Of a stretch of 64,000 bases of DNA, positions 1 through 11,294 are shown piece after piece. This DNA comes from Basidiobolus meristosporus CBS 931.73 (Eukaryota; Basidiobolomycota; Basidiobolomycetes; Basidiobolales; Basidiobolaceae): positions 62,001-126,000 of the forward strand of contig MCFE01000207.1 in NCBI GenBank assembly GCA_002104905.1, given 5' to 3'. Both the position numbers and the translations under genes were made by a program. The stretch's first letter is position 1. Every line of letters starts with the position of its first letter. The notes below the pieces were generated by a model that saw only the letters and a program-made list of their open reading frames with translations, did not search any database and had not been told where the DNA came from.

Positions 1-1640
1 AATGGTCCTAATTTTGACCTAAGATGTTCAAACTTATCTCTAGCTAATGGTTTGGTAAATATGTCTGCAATCATTTCATCTGTAGGAGAGTAAACTAAGC
101 TAACTAAGTTATTCTCTATAGCTTCACATATGAAATGATGTCTAATATCTATGTGCTTGGTTTTAGCATGAAAAGTTGGATTTCTACCTAATTGTATACA
201 TCCTTGATTATCTTGAAATAATGTAATAGGCATTTTTTGACATAGGCCTAAGTCTGTAAAAAGCTTTCTTAACCACATTGCTTATTTTGTAGCTTCACAG
301 GCTGCCATGTACTCTGCCTCTGTGGTAGAAAGTGCTACAGTTGGTTGCTTTCTTGAATTCCATGAAATTGCTCCTTTACAGTTGTTGGCTGACAACTCCC
401 ACTCAAAATGAGATATCTGGACATGTTCCAAGCATGATATACATCAGACTGCTGACCATGGATTGATAAGAAAAGTCAGGGCTTTCAGATGGCACCAAGC
501 TCTCTTGATTTGGTTGAGTTTTGGCCAAGTTGAGGTTTGTCTCCATTGGGGTAGCTGCCGGTTTACAGTCTTCCATTTGGTACTTCTTTAGTATATCTTG
601 AATATACTTGGATTGACTTAGGGTGATAGTCTGAGTACTTCTGTCTATGGAGAACTTAATCCCTAAGTAGTAACTAAGTTCTCCTAGATTGGACATCTTG
701 AACTCCTTAGATAGGCTAGATTTAGTCTCTTCCAATGTTTCTAGGTTATTGGCAGCTATAATAAGATCATCCACATATAGAGCTAATAGAACTGGATTTG
801 CTCTATCTGGCTTATAGTATATACCATATTCAGCATTACTTCTTTTGAAACTCAAAGATTTCAAATAAGAATCTATCTTGCAATTCCAGGCTCTTGGTGA
901 TTGTTTGAGACCAAATAGTGACTTTTTAAGCTTGCAGACCAAATGGGGGCTATCTTGGTCAACAAACCCATCAGGCTGGTCCATATACATGTCCTCATCA
1001 AGTTCTCCATTCAAAAATGCAGTTTTTACATCCATTTGATGAATAAAAAACTTATATTTGGCTGCAATGGCCAATATTAATCTGATGGAATTAAACTTGG
1101 CTACTGGTGCAAAGGTCTCAGTATAGTCAAGTCCTTTTGTTTGAAAGTATCCTTTGGCTACAAGTCTTGCTTTGTATCTTTCAGTTGTACCATCAGCCTT
1201 GTATTTTGTCTTGAAGACCCATCTGCATCCAATTGATTTTTGGTTGATTGGTAATTTGACAAAGTCCCAATTTAATTTTCCATCAGGGCCTGATATTCCT
1301 CAGTCATTCCAGATCTCCAAAACTTTGTCTGAGGGCTATTTAGGGCCTCTTTTACAGTCTGGGGCTCATCAACATGGACTGAATAGGCATAGGCTAAGAT
1401 TGTACCCTCATTGATATAGTAATTTAGGCTATTTCTAGTCCAATTGGATCTCCAGGAATTTGATACTGGAATGATCACTTCTGGGATATTTGTGGGCACT
1501 GATTCTGGCTGATCCACTGTTGTGGAGTCCTCTGGAGTGAAAGAATTTTCCTTTTTTTGCTCTAATTCAATCCCAACAATTGGTGGACTTGAGATCAGAT
1601 TTTTGTCATCATCTGATGTCGTTTTTTGTGAACATTTTGA
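1..1640 (-). pseudogene. Copia-1 reverse transcriptase and RNase H region
   Basis: The stretch 1074-403 reads as an RVT_2-type reverse transcriptase. It contains the copia signature MDVKTAFLNGEL near residues 14-25 and the catalytic YVDD at 777-766. The upstream part (about 1517-1272) supplies the N-terminal linker of the domain in another frame. Downstream, 400-241 reads as RNase H with LSTTEAEYMAACEATK, ended by an in-frame stop. Frames change at least twice between 1640 and 403, so no intact polyprotein can be made. The 3' part continues past the window edge. Confidence 0.85.
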
Positions 1641-1671
1641 ATTTTATCAAACAACACATCCCTGGACTTGA

Positions 1672-2262
1672 TCAGCTTCTTTGCTTTGGTATTGTATAGT
1701 CTGTATGCCTTACTCTCATTGCAGTAGCCCAAAAATATGCATTTACACTTTTTGGCTCAAATTTTGACTGATTTCCAGCCAGTTTTTTGGCATATGCTGT
1801 ACACCCATATATTCTTAGATGTTCTGCACTTAGTCTGCATCCATACCATGCTTCAAATGGATCAGAATCACAGAGTATTCTGTTATAACTCCTATTTTTA
1901 AGGTATACAGCAGTGGCAACTGATTCTGCCCAAAAATCATAGGATAATTTTTGATCATAGATCATAGATCTTGCCATATCAGTTATTGCTTTGTTAGCTT
2001 GTTCTGCTACTCCATTTTGCTGTGGGGAGTATGGTACAGTAGTCTCTTGCTTTATCCCATGAATTTGGCAGAAGTGGATGAAGAGTTTTGAGGTATATTC
2101 TCCACCATTGTCAGAGCGTATTTTCTTGATTTTTTTACCAGTTTCTCTCTCCACCATGGCTTTAAACTCCCTGAGCTTAAACAGAGCTTCTTCCTTTCTC
2201 TCCATGAAGTAGACCAATGTGTATCTTGTGTAATCATCAATAAAAGTGACTAAATACTTCAT
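1672..2262 (-). pseudogene. Copia-1 integrase catalytic core, downstream part
   Basis: The reading FIDDYTRY, then RSDNGGEY, then PQQNGVAEQAN is the rve integrase core of copia elements and holds the second catalytic Asp and the Glu. The first catalytic Asp (in HSDLCGP, codon 3107-3109) lies on the far side of a solo LTR. The open frame starts at the codon immediately after that insertion, so the interruption is codon-precise apart from the short target duplication. Confidence 0.85.
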
Positions 2263-2267
2263 CCCGC

Positions 2268-3071
2268 TGTGGTAGGGAAAACATACCTCCCACAGACAAG
2301 TTTATTCATATAGTCATTATGATATACTTATCCATATTTTATCTTATCAGTATTATCCCATTCTTCTTTTGCCCATATTATCATAATTATCACCATATGA
2401 TGTTTACCCTCATTAGTTATTAGCATTAGTTATCCCAGATGTTATTCAGCTTAGTGATCAGTATATGTATCTACATAAGGCAAGTACCCACATCAGTACC
2501 CGTGAGACATGACCTAGGTCTGTGTTACCATCCCTACCATTTCAATACCATATATGGTATTTCTATGCTACACAGGCTTCAGACTTATGATCCCTGATTG
2601 GTTGGATGTGCTGTGCCTTTTAGAACCTCCCAGGGCATTCTTGGTGTATTTTTAGCTCATACTGATCTCATCAAGAATTCCACTGATACCTAGAATCTTG
2701 TAGAACCTTGTCATTAGTAATCACTTGGCAATCAGGAAAAGTATCGAAGGGAAAGCAATCCCTCATCAATAAATCATCCCTTCTATCAGTAACACTTCTC
2801 CCTTATTCATTAGCAGTTGAACACAGCACCTGCCTTCAACAGTACATCTCAGACCTGCCATCAAGGAGCTTTTCAGGGTAGTGCACAAGACACACTGAGG
2901 CCTTTGGAGACACTTAGAGCACCTAGGAAGCTAGAGAAGCAGGAGTTTTTACCAATGTGACATATTGACAAAGACACCAGCAGTTTAGACCCAGAGGTTA
3001 TTGCACCCATCAGACACCTCACACACCTTGAGTTGTGTAGCTTCTCCCAGGAGTACCTCTACACCACCACA
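2268..3071 (+). repeat. Solo LTR, family L1 (804 bp), inserted in Copia-1 integrase
   Basis: It starts TGTGGTAGGG and ends CACCACCACA, so it has TG..CA ends with a TGTGGT/ACCACA inverted repeat. The same sequence recurs at 8172-8974, 11295-12097, 21233/32611 and 19420-19812, and is related to the LTR at 41661. A 4-bp duplication, CCGC, flanks it (2264-2267 and 3072-3075). Removing the LTR and one copy of the duplication rejoins the Copia-1 integrase in frame. No internal region is present, so it is a recombination product of a full element. Confidence 0.85.
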
Positions 3072-3075
3072 CCGC

Positions 3076-4544
3076 CTAAGGATAAGTTTTGCATAGGTCC
3101 ACACAGATCTGAGTGAATTAGATCTAATTTTCTCTTAGTTTTGATTAACCCAGAGCTCTTGAACGGTTGTCTGGCTTGTTTCCCATATATGCAGGCTTCA
3201 CAGTGCTCCCAATTAGCTGGGGGATCAATTTTTACTCCAGAAATTAGCTGATCCTTGATCATTTTGCTCAAATAATCAAAATTGATGTGCCCAAATCTCC
3301 TGAGCCAAAGCATTGGTGTTTCTTCATTTAAGTTACTTATACTGGCTTCCAAATATGATGGAATATAAGTCAACTTGTATAGATTCTGATCTCTGATGCC
3401 CAAAGTAATATGGGCACCATTTTGTCAGTGATCTTGCATCCAGAATTGTCAAAGCTGAAACTGAGTCCTTCTGCTGTGGCCTTGCTTACAGATAGTAGGT
3501 TCTTGGCAATTTCTGGTACATAGAGTACTTCTTTAAAGGTCATTGTATGGCTTCCTTCACTGTTTCTTAGGTTTACTTGGATAGTTCCTTCTCCCACTGC
3601 ATTTAGTATTCTATTGTCACCCATGAAAACCTTCTTCAATTGGAATTTCTTGATATTGGGTGAAAAGTTCTTTTTGGTGTGTAAAGTGTTGAGATGCTCC
3701 AGAGTCAATATACCACATCTGAGAATCCTTGTTTGTGGTGATATTTAGTGCAGATATGAACAGTTTATCTTCAGTTGTTACAGCAATTCCATATTCAGGC
3801 TTCTTTTGCTGATAATCTCTCTTTTTGAGACACTGGTCAGATATGTGCCCTTTCCTTTTGCAGTAGTTGCAAAATAGGTTGCTGTTGCCTTTGTAAGGTC
3901 TCGGGTACCTCCTTTGTTAGTTATCATTGCTTATTAAAGCATTTTCTTCTTCCTTCTTATTGGCACTTGATTTTCATAATTCTTCATCCAGGAGCCTTCC
4001 ATATATGTAATTTAAGGTCAAGTCTTCAGTTCTGGACTCTATGGCTGATACAAGGCCCTGAAACTTGTCTGTCAGGCTATACAGGATGGTAACTATCACA
4101 TCCTCATCAGTAGTTGGTATGCCCACAGATTTCATCTCATCTACCAGCAGGGTAATTCTGTTAATTAGATTTTCATTTCTTCTCCTGGCAGCATCTTTGT
4201 AGTAAAGAATTTTTGTCTGAGATACATTTTCTTAGCAGCTGAACATGACTGGTAGGTGTCTTCTAGTGCTTTCCAGGCATTCTTTGCTGTTTTTGCTCTT
4301 GGCATTGAATTGGCAATTTGTCTTTAACATTAAGGCAAATGCAGTAAAAGGCACCTTGTTCTTTCTTCTGGTACTTCAAGGCTTCCTCTCCCACATTTTT
4401 AGGAGGGCATTCTTCTCCCATAACAGTATACCAAAGGCCTCTTTCTTGTAGCAGCATCTTCATCTTCACCTTCCACACTTGATAGTTAGATCCATCCAAC
4501 TTTTCAGCAGAGGGAAAAATTCCAGTAATAGCAGTAGTAGACAT
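3076..4544 (-). pseudogene. Copia-1 gag, protease and integrase N-terminus
   Basis: A gag start is placed at 4544 (MSTTAITGIF), followed by the UBN2-like motif DGSNYQVWKVKMKMLL. A CX2CX4HX4C zinc knuckle (CNYCKRKGHISDQC) reads near 3880-3830. The protease motif WYIDSGASQHF reads near 3720-3690. The GAG-pre-integrase domain (3403-3059) reads LWLRRFGHINFDYL, with Leu where the family usually has the first zinc-binding His (LWHRR); the related copy near 53.1 kb keeps His. Frames change between the domains. Confidence 0.8.
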
Positions 4545-4560
4545 TGCAGAGAATGACAGC

Positions 4561-4575
4561 TTGGGGCTCATAACC
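4561..4575 (-). promoter_or_regulatory. Copia-1 primer-binding site
   Basis: Directly abutting the LTR end at 4576, the minus strand reads GGTTATGAGCCCCAA. This is complementary to the anticodon arm of a typical initiator tRNA-Met (GGGCTCATAACC) and not to a tRNA 3' end. Copia-type elements are known to use cleaved half-tRNA-Met primers. The same site is next to the Copia-2 LTR at 54632, with one base changed. Confidence 0.65.
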
Positions 4576-4849
4576 TGTTGTAAGAGTCTGGGAGATATTG
4601 GAAGTGGTTGGGAGGACAAGTAGATTATGTGGTTTTTACTTAATGATTTATTGAATGTAAGGTTAGTATTGATATTTTTACCTGGTTTTGGCATTACAAA
4701 CATGTAGAATTGGTTAAGGAAGGTCCCAAGAACATGTGTGCAAAGTTTGGGGCTGTTTGGACAACTTTAAGAATTTTCATATTCTGGGTACCTGGTATTT
4801 TGGTGAAAATATTCCAAGTAAATCCCAACATGGAATTTGGTCAGTATTC
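4576..4849 (-). repeat. Copia-1 5' LTR, truncated
   Basis: The plus strand begins TGTTGTAAGAGTC. It matches the solo LTR at 51844-52191 and the LTR at 54632-54963 over about 270 bp, then stops at 4849. The last ~70 bp of the family LTR are missing and CACTA ORF-B sequence follows directly. Confidence 0.8.
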
Positions 4850-5698
4850 TACCTGAGTTCCTTCTTTGCAGCAAAGATACTGCATTCTCTACCTGGGATA
4901 TTGACTTCTCTACATATATTATCTGCTCACCCTGTTGCTGGACTATATCTTGATTTCTCTGAGCTATTGCATATATCCTACCAGCCACAGCACCTAATTG
5001 CCTCATTAGTGCTTTTGTATAAGCTGACAACATACTGGCTTATATGGATGTTGGTGATGTGGTGGTGGCCACTTACTGGTCTTCAACCAAAGGTACTGCA
5101 TTTACTACATTCACATCTGCCTGCACATTGTGTTTAGCATGGGGCTCTGCAGAAGCTCTCATTTATCTATGTGGCTGAGAACCTGAGGAGTCCACATTAT
5201 TACCTTCAGTGAGCACACTGTCAACACGACCTTTTTTGGATGTAGCCCTGGTTGTTATACTATATGTCAAAGAAAGCTGGTATCCAACCATTCTTCTACT
5301 GCAATCAATAATGCAGTTTGGTTGTGAACCTGACTGCTTTGCTTTATTTTTGGGCAGAATATATATAGAAGTTAGTCAAACCAAAGTGGAAATAATGTTG
5401 CATATATATGTATATGTGGTGCCACAGCTTTATTTATAAGGCTTACTATGGGTGGCCATCATTGAATCTTACATTCATGTATTTGTAATGTCCCAATTAC
5501 AAGACTGTCTTGAGCTCATACGAGTATTGACAAAAAAGTGAAATAATAGTGTTATGTTGCTGAGTGTCAAACCCTTTGCCCCATGGAGAAGACTACTTTG
5601 ATCTAATGCCATAATAGAAGAGAAAAACAGCATGTGGCTATTTTAACAAGCCTTTCAGCCATGAAGTATACAGTCAGCAAAGTAAGTATTACAAGTGT
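4850..5698. mobile_element. CACTA-a remnant (ORF-B N-terminus, divergent spacer, Tnp2 start)
   Basis: Positions 4850-5360 are the minus-strand N-terminal part of the accessory ORF-B seen in every CACTA-like copy here (for example the AHTKALMRQLGAVA motif). Positions 5360-5640 match the spacer between the divergent ORFs, and 5640-5690 match the Tnp2 start. Both ends are cut: by the Copia-1 LTR on the left and by the terminus of CACTA-b at 5699 on the right. Confidence 0.65.
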
Positions 5699-6010
5699 CC
5701 CTATGAAAAGTTATTGTGACAATCCCATCAAAAGACCGTCACAAATTTAATGTCCCATGACTAAGAGGTACTGATCCCATCAGGACTTCATGTAGAGACC
5801 ATTTAAAAATAATTGCAACCCAGATTTCACAAAAATCTTTGTCAAGATTTTCATCAGAATAATATAATAGTGGCTTTTGATTAGTTCCCTCCCAATTTGC
5901 TAACTTTCTGATCCTGGACACTTGATCACCTCCTACATTGGTGTACATCAACTGACTACTGCCCCTTTCTCACACTCCATACTTCCTGACTCAACCATTT
6001 CTCTTACTTT

Positions 6011-7930
6011 TGATGTATACAACTTGACTTATTTCCATTGAAACTTCAGTTGTACCTCAATTGCCAATTTTTTTGACCTATATTAGTCCCTATACCCTAC
6101 ACTAACATCAGGCTGAGCCCCACAACCAACAAGTAACTCCATTAAAATCCACCACTTGGTAAGTATTTCTGCTGTCATGCTCTGTTTCCATGACTCCAGC
6201 AGGAACCCAACAGTTTTATGCCACTTTCATTCTCTGGTTCCCACATGTCTGGGTCTTCCACTGGCACTACAAGGTCAAGCATCTCATCTGCCAGTCTTTG
6301 CAATAAATCCTTGCAATATTCAAGTGCATTTTCTTGGGCACTGCTCTTGAAGAAGTGCTGCAACCTGTTTGTTTGCCTATTAATTCCAAAATTCCACTGA
6401 AGACATTCTGATAGTCTTTCAAGTTCTTTGCATTATAGCCTTGTCTGTCAGTTGGATCTCCACTCCATCCACAACAGAGGATGTGGAGGCTTTGGTAGAC
6501 AAATTACCATTCTCTGCAAACTCATTGACCTTGCTGGAGTGTAGCTCAACTGCCTGTGCTTCCAACTTTTGTGAAAACAGCTCTTTTGTTGTTGGAATTC
6601 TTCTTGGCTATGATGGTATTTAGTCTGTTCTGGGCTTATGGCGCTAATTGGCAAGAACTGCAGTTTCTTTTGTATGCTTCTCAGTCTCTGGCTTGAGTGG
6701 ATATTTTCTCCCTCACCTATTCCTTTATCACTGCCAGGTCTCTCACTGCTACTGTGTCTGTGTGCTACTTGTAATGAACTACATTTTCTCCTTGATAAAT
6801 TCTGCACTGATGTATCTGTTTTGATCTGCTTGTCCCTTGCTGGCACTCTCATGGCAACTTGATGTTTCTTTACCACTGGCCTTGAGCTCTTGGCGCAGTT
6901 TTGGAAGGCTCCTGAGAAAGCCACTGATTTTATCACTGCAAGGTCCTTCACTGCTGCTTTGAATGGGTTCTTTGTGAGTGGTAGTATGCCTTTTCCTTGA
7001 TAAGTATTATACTGGGGCATCCATGTCTGCCTGCTTGTCCCTTACTGGCAATCTTCCAGCTACCTGACATCTCTTTGTTGCTTGCTTCAAGCTTTTGGCC
7101 CTGCTTGTAACAGGCTCTGAGGAAGCTGCTAGTTTTTAGCCATGGCACCTTTGTTCTTCTGCCTTTGATAGTTTCTGCTATTCTTAAGATACTTTTATAG
7201 CATACCAATGCTAGCCCAAAATCTGTTTGCCCATCACAGATCTTCAATGACTTTTGATTTTGAGACTTTGGTATATACACCACATTGTCTTCCTCCCATG
7301 CTGTGATTGGTTTTTCTGTAAGCTTTATCTTTGGACATTTTTGTGATGCTACAAGGAGTGTATGGTGTTTCCCTGCTGTTACATTTGTAGATGGCTCAAT
7401 TCTTGGCTGTGACATTGCGCTACCTGAGTTCCTTCTTTACAGCAAAGATACTACTCTCTCTACCTGAGATATTGATTGCTCTAGACATATTGTTTACTCA
7501 TCCTGTATCTGGACAATTTTCTGATTTCTCTGGGCCATTGCATCTATCCTATCAGCTACTGCACCTAATTGCCTCATCAATGATTTGGTATGAGCTGACA
7601 ACATACATGCTAATATGGGTGGTAGTGATGTTATGACAGCCACTCAATTGTCTTCAACTGAGGGTACTGCATTTACTACACACTACTCTGCCTGAGCATG
7701 ATGGTTGGCTTGTGGATCCACAGAGGTCCTCAATTGCCTACATGACTGAAAGCTTCAGCAGTTTGCATTTCTACCTTCAGTGGGCACACTGTCAACATGG
7801 CCTTTTTGGATGTGGCCCCTGTTCTTGCACTGGATGTCAAAGCAAGCTGTTGCTCAACTGTTCTACTGCTACCATCAGTAGTGGGGTTGATTGAGAACCA
7901 GACAGCTTTGCATTATTTTTTTGGTGGCAT
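6011..7930 (-). pseudogene. CACTA-b accessory ORF-B (unknown function)
   Basis: The start is placed at 7930 by comparison with CACTA-1 (M-P-P-K-N-K-A-K). The frame is broken repeatedly. Readable parts include a central basic Ser/Lys/Gln-rich region (7020-6448, with RVPARDKQ and SLSRRKCSS-like patches) and a C-terminal block HFFKSSAQENALEYCKDLLQRLADEMLDL (6363-6277). The C-terminus continues into WWILMELLV. No known domain is recognised. Partner position suggests a second CACTA protein comparable in role to plant TNPA, but that is inference. Confidence 0.5.
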
Positions 7931-7974
7931 ATATATGGAAGTGAGTCAAGCCAAAGAGGAAATACATGGATCAC

Positions 7975-8171
7975 AGCAAGTGTTTTGCCACACAAGTCAT
8001 CTTTGTCCATTCTTCAATCTATACTGTACCATCTTTGCCTTGTGAATATGGCACACAGAGTGATAGCTCTGATAAAGAAGGCTCACTGATGGATTGTGAA
8101 TCTATTTCTCCTAACAACAGTACCACAAATGAGCCCAGTCAAACCCCAATATGCAATCAGAGTGCACCTGT
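7975..8171 (+). pseudogene. CACTA-b Tnp2 N-terminus, before the LTR element
   Basis: This reads an acidic, Ser/Asn-rich N-terminal region (SDSSDKEGSLMDCESISPNNST, then ICNQ). It aligns with 24790-24930 in CACTA-1 and, in reverse, 43480-43350 in CACTA-g. Sequence homologous to the next residues resumes at 12098, after the LTR element. Confidence 0.6.
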
Positions 8172-8974
8172 TGTGGTGGTTTACAGGTACTCCTAGGAGA
8201 GGCTACCAAACTCAAGGTGTATGAGGTATCTGATGGGTGCAATACCCTTGGGGTCTAAACTGCTAGTGTCATTGTCACTCTGTTACTATAGTAGGAGCTC
8301 CTGCTTATCTAGCTTCCTTGGTGCTCCAAGTGTCTCCAAAGGCCTCTGTGTGTCTTGTGCACTACCCTGTAAAGCTCTTTGATGGCAGGTCTGAGGTGTA
8401 ACTGTTGAAGGCAGGTGCAGTAATCAACTACTAATCAATAAGGGAGATGTGTCACTGATAGAAGGGATAATTTATTAATTAGGGATTGACTTCCCTTGAA
8501 TACTTTTTCAGATTGCAAAGTGATTACTGATAAAAGGTTCTAAAAGGTTCCAAGCATCACAGGAATTCATGATGACATCACTTTGAGCTAAAAGTACTCC
8601 AAGAAGCTCTTGAAAGGTTCTAAAAGGCACAGCACATTCAGTCAATCAGGGATCAGAGGTCTGAAACTTGTGTAGCATAGAGATACCATATGAAGTATTG
8701 AAATGGTAGGGATGGTAGCACAGACTTAGGCCATGTATCACTGGTACTGATGCAGGTACTTGCCTAATGTAAATACATATACTAATAACAAAGCTGAATA
8801 ACATATGGGATAACTGATGCTAGTAACTAATCAGGAGTAACATCATATGGGGATAATACTAATACTATAGGCAAAGATGAAGAGGTTAATACTGATAAGA
8901 CAGAATTTGGATAAGTGCATTATACTAGCTATATGGATAAACCTGTCTGTGGGAGGTAAATTTACCCTACCATA
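8172..8974 (-). repeat. 3' LTR of the non-autonomous element (L1 family)
   Basis: On the plus strand it runs from TGTGGTGGTT to CCCTACCATA, 803 bp, colinear throughout with 11295-12097. On the minus strand it begins at 8974, next to a G-rich purine tract. Confidence 0.85.
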
Positions 8975-9256
8975 TTCACCCCCCACTTCAGCTAAAAGTT
9001 CCCTGAAGCTTTTTAGCCAGCCACTGTAAGTATGGAGAACAAAGTGCTCTCTCAGTCATTGTCATTGAAACCACCTCTCTTTTCCTGGGATAGAAATGTA
9101 TATTATGTCACTGATTGGGTATTTCTAGAGTCCACACCACAAAAAGTAGCTGTTAGTCCTGGACTCTCTGAGTATCTTGTATACCATGCTGAGCCATCTG
9201 GGTAGCTCACTGCTGTTGCTCTTGCTTACACCTCCCATGACCTTCCATGAAGTACG

Positions 9257-11220
9257 TCACAGTTGGCCTTTGCACAAATGGAGAATTTTGCGGGATATTC
9301 CTTCAATGATGAGAGGGAAGCTGTGAATGATTCCTAAAAGCTTTGATTGCCCTGAGTTGGCATTCTTCATGCTCCACTTGATGTTGGCGTATATGGGCAA
9401 TAGGTCTTTGCATGCTAGTTGTTTCCAAGCCTCCAAAGGCATTGCACATATTTCAGTTCCACTGCCTGTATGACGTCGGATTTCTTGATATGCACAGTTC
9501 CAGTAGCTGTTGCAGTTGCCACTGAGTAGTAGTGTTTTGAGTTCTGATGCAGCTTACTGATATCTTGGCTTCCCTGAACTGTCTTGACCTGGTTGCCTTG
9601 GGTTGCTTCATTTGATGCTCTCTTATTCTGATGTGCTCATCCAGAGTCTTTCCTACAGTAGGCAATACACTGAGTAGCTCTACAGCCTTAATTGATATGT
9701 TCCTACCTAATATATGACTTTTCAGAGCCTCAGGGGTACCTTTTTACATAACTCTGAGCTGCATGTGGTAATTGTTAGCCTTGTCAGACTGTTGCAAAGT
9801 TAAAGAGGGTGATGCTTTCTTCTCAAGCACAACTTCTGGCTCACATCTTGGTACTTTTGTTGATGGGCCTGGATTAGCTAGTTTTTCAGGATGGTGTCTA
9901 TTTGTATCATAAATTAAAGCTATATGATCTTGGGACTCTTTAGGGTCCTCATAATCAAGGTTAAGAGCTTCAGCTGGATCAAAGTAGTGAGGATCTTCAT
10001 CTTCACAGAGGTGCACCTTTCTTGTGTGAGAGGTTACTTGCTTGAAGAAAACCCCCATTCCTCTTTGGCCAAATGCTGTAGATAATTTGTCACCATGCTT
10101 ACCAATTATATATCCCTGAGGACTATATACAATATCACCTGTGGATAGTAATAACTGAAGCTATTGGCAATCTCCCTTAGAATGAATGGCAGAGTTACAC
10201 CATATGCATGCCCTCAGAAAAAAAATTAAGAAAAGGCCTGTAGAATACCATCAAAAAAAAAGCTGGATTCCAATTTCTCAAATCTGACAACTATCATTAT
10301 CTCACGTACTAGCAGTTGGGCTGACAAGCCAACATATTTTCCAAGAGGAGACTAGGTCATCCAGGTTTTATAACAGATTTGGTGATTAGCTGCCCACTAC
10401 TTCCATCAAAAATTGCAACTGGATATTTGAACAAACAATACCGGCTGAATACCAGCTAAATACCATTAGAATACCAGCAGCATACTGGCAGAAAATCAGA
10501 CAAGTTCCAAGTTTGGGATATTTCATAGGGATGTGTATTTGACTTCCTCAGCTACTGGTTTCTGTCCATATGCTTGGCTGGCCAGTAGCAAAGAAGGTGT
10601 CTCTAGTTGCTTTGTCAGCTCCCAGATTTTAGTGTATTGCTTACTGGTGTTAAGTAAGTCTTGACTATCTTGAATTTGTGCTTGGCCTGAAAGAAGTTTT
10701 CTGATTAGTGGGGCCTCTTCAGGGGCAAGCAGAATCTTCTTAGCTAATTGAAATGCAGGTGGTGAACTCATAGCTCTCACAGCAGGATCATCTTCAGTCC
10801 TTCTCACCTTGCCTTCTGATAGTGCTCTGAGAAGATAGGCAGATAAAGTGGAATAGGTAATAACTCCTTGGGCTTTCAGTAGCTTTCCAATTTGCTTAAG
10901 GCCACTCAAGTGTTCATTCAATGGCAGCACCTCAAACTTGCTATAAGCAAAGCTCTTTAAACCTTTAAGTGTGTGGTCAACTTGTCTCTATCCATATTCT
11001 TCAATCAAATAGATCTTCAAGAGGGTCCAATTTGCAAGGGGATCATTCCTTTCATATAATGAGGGCATTATCTCATCAGTACTCTAAGGGAGCATCTCTT
11101 CTGTTAAATGGCATCTGGTACTTGATGGGCTCTGCAGAAAAGCTCCCAGCTCTTAATGAAAGCTTTAACTTTTGTTCCATCAAAGAAAGGAGTCCCTTGC
11201 ATTCCTGGTAAAGTGGATTC
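9257..11220 (-). pseudogene. Gag-like internal region of the non-autonomous element
   Basis: Reading minus from 11220, a stretch like LPGMQGTPFFDGTKVKAF, then SWELFCRAHQVPD, resembles the N-terminus of fungal gypsy gag proteins. It is followed by several stops. An open frame at 10930-10523 (135 aa, LSGLKQIGKLLKAQGV...) could be the gag core. Weak frames follow at 10058-9744, 9665-9453 and 9442-9257; their products are not recognised. No zinc knuckle is seen. A gag assignment fits position and the weak N-terminal resemblance only. Confidence 0.45.
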
Positions 11221-11294
11221 ATGGTCTTGGTAATATTTCTTTCTTGAATATTCTAGGGCAGTTCAATTGTACCCCCCATGTTGGGTGCCAAATA

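Larger units (their letters stand above)
1..4849 (-). mobile_element. Copia-1, Ty1/copia LTR retrotransposon, cut by the window edge
   Basis: Read on the minus strand, the domain order is truncated 5' LTR (4849-4576), primer site, gag, zinc knuckle, protease, GAG-pre-integrase, integrase, reverse transcriptase and RNase H. RNase H comes last, which is the copia order. The 3' LTR lies beyond position 1. A solo LTR of another family (2268-3071) splits the integrase. Several frameshifts are present, but the protease DSGA and reverse transcriptase YVDD motifs and the integrase acidic residues are still readable. The upstream LTR lacks its last ~70 bp, where a CACTA-type remnant begins. Confidence 0.9.

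Noticed and set aside
1154-1414. Plus-strand frame of 86 codons in Copia-1
   Set aside because: Antisense shadow of the reverse transcriptase N-terminal region.
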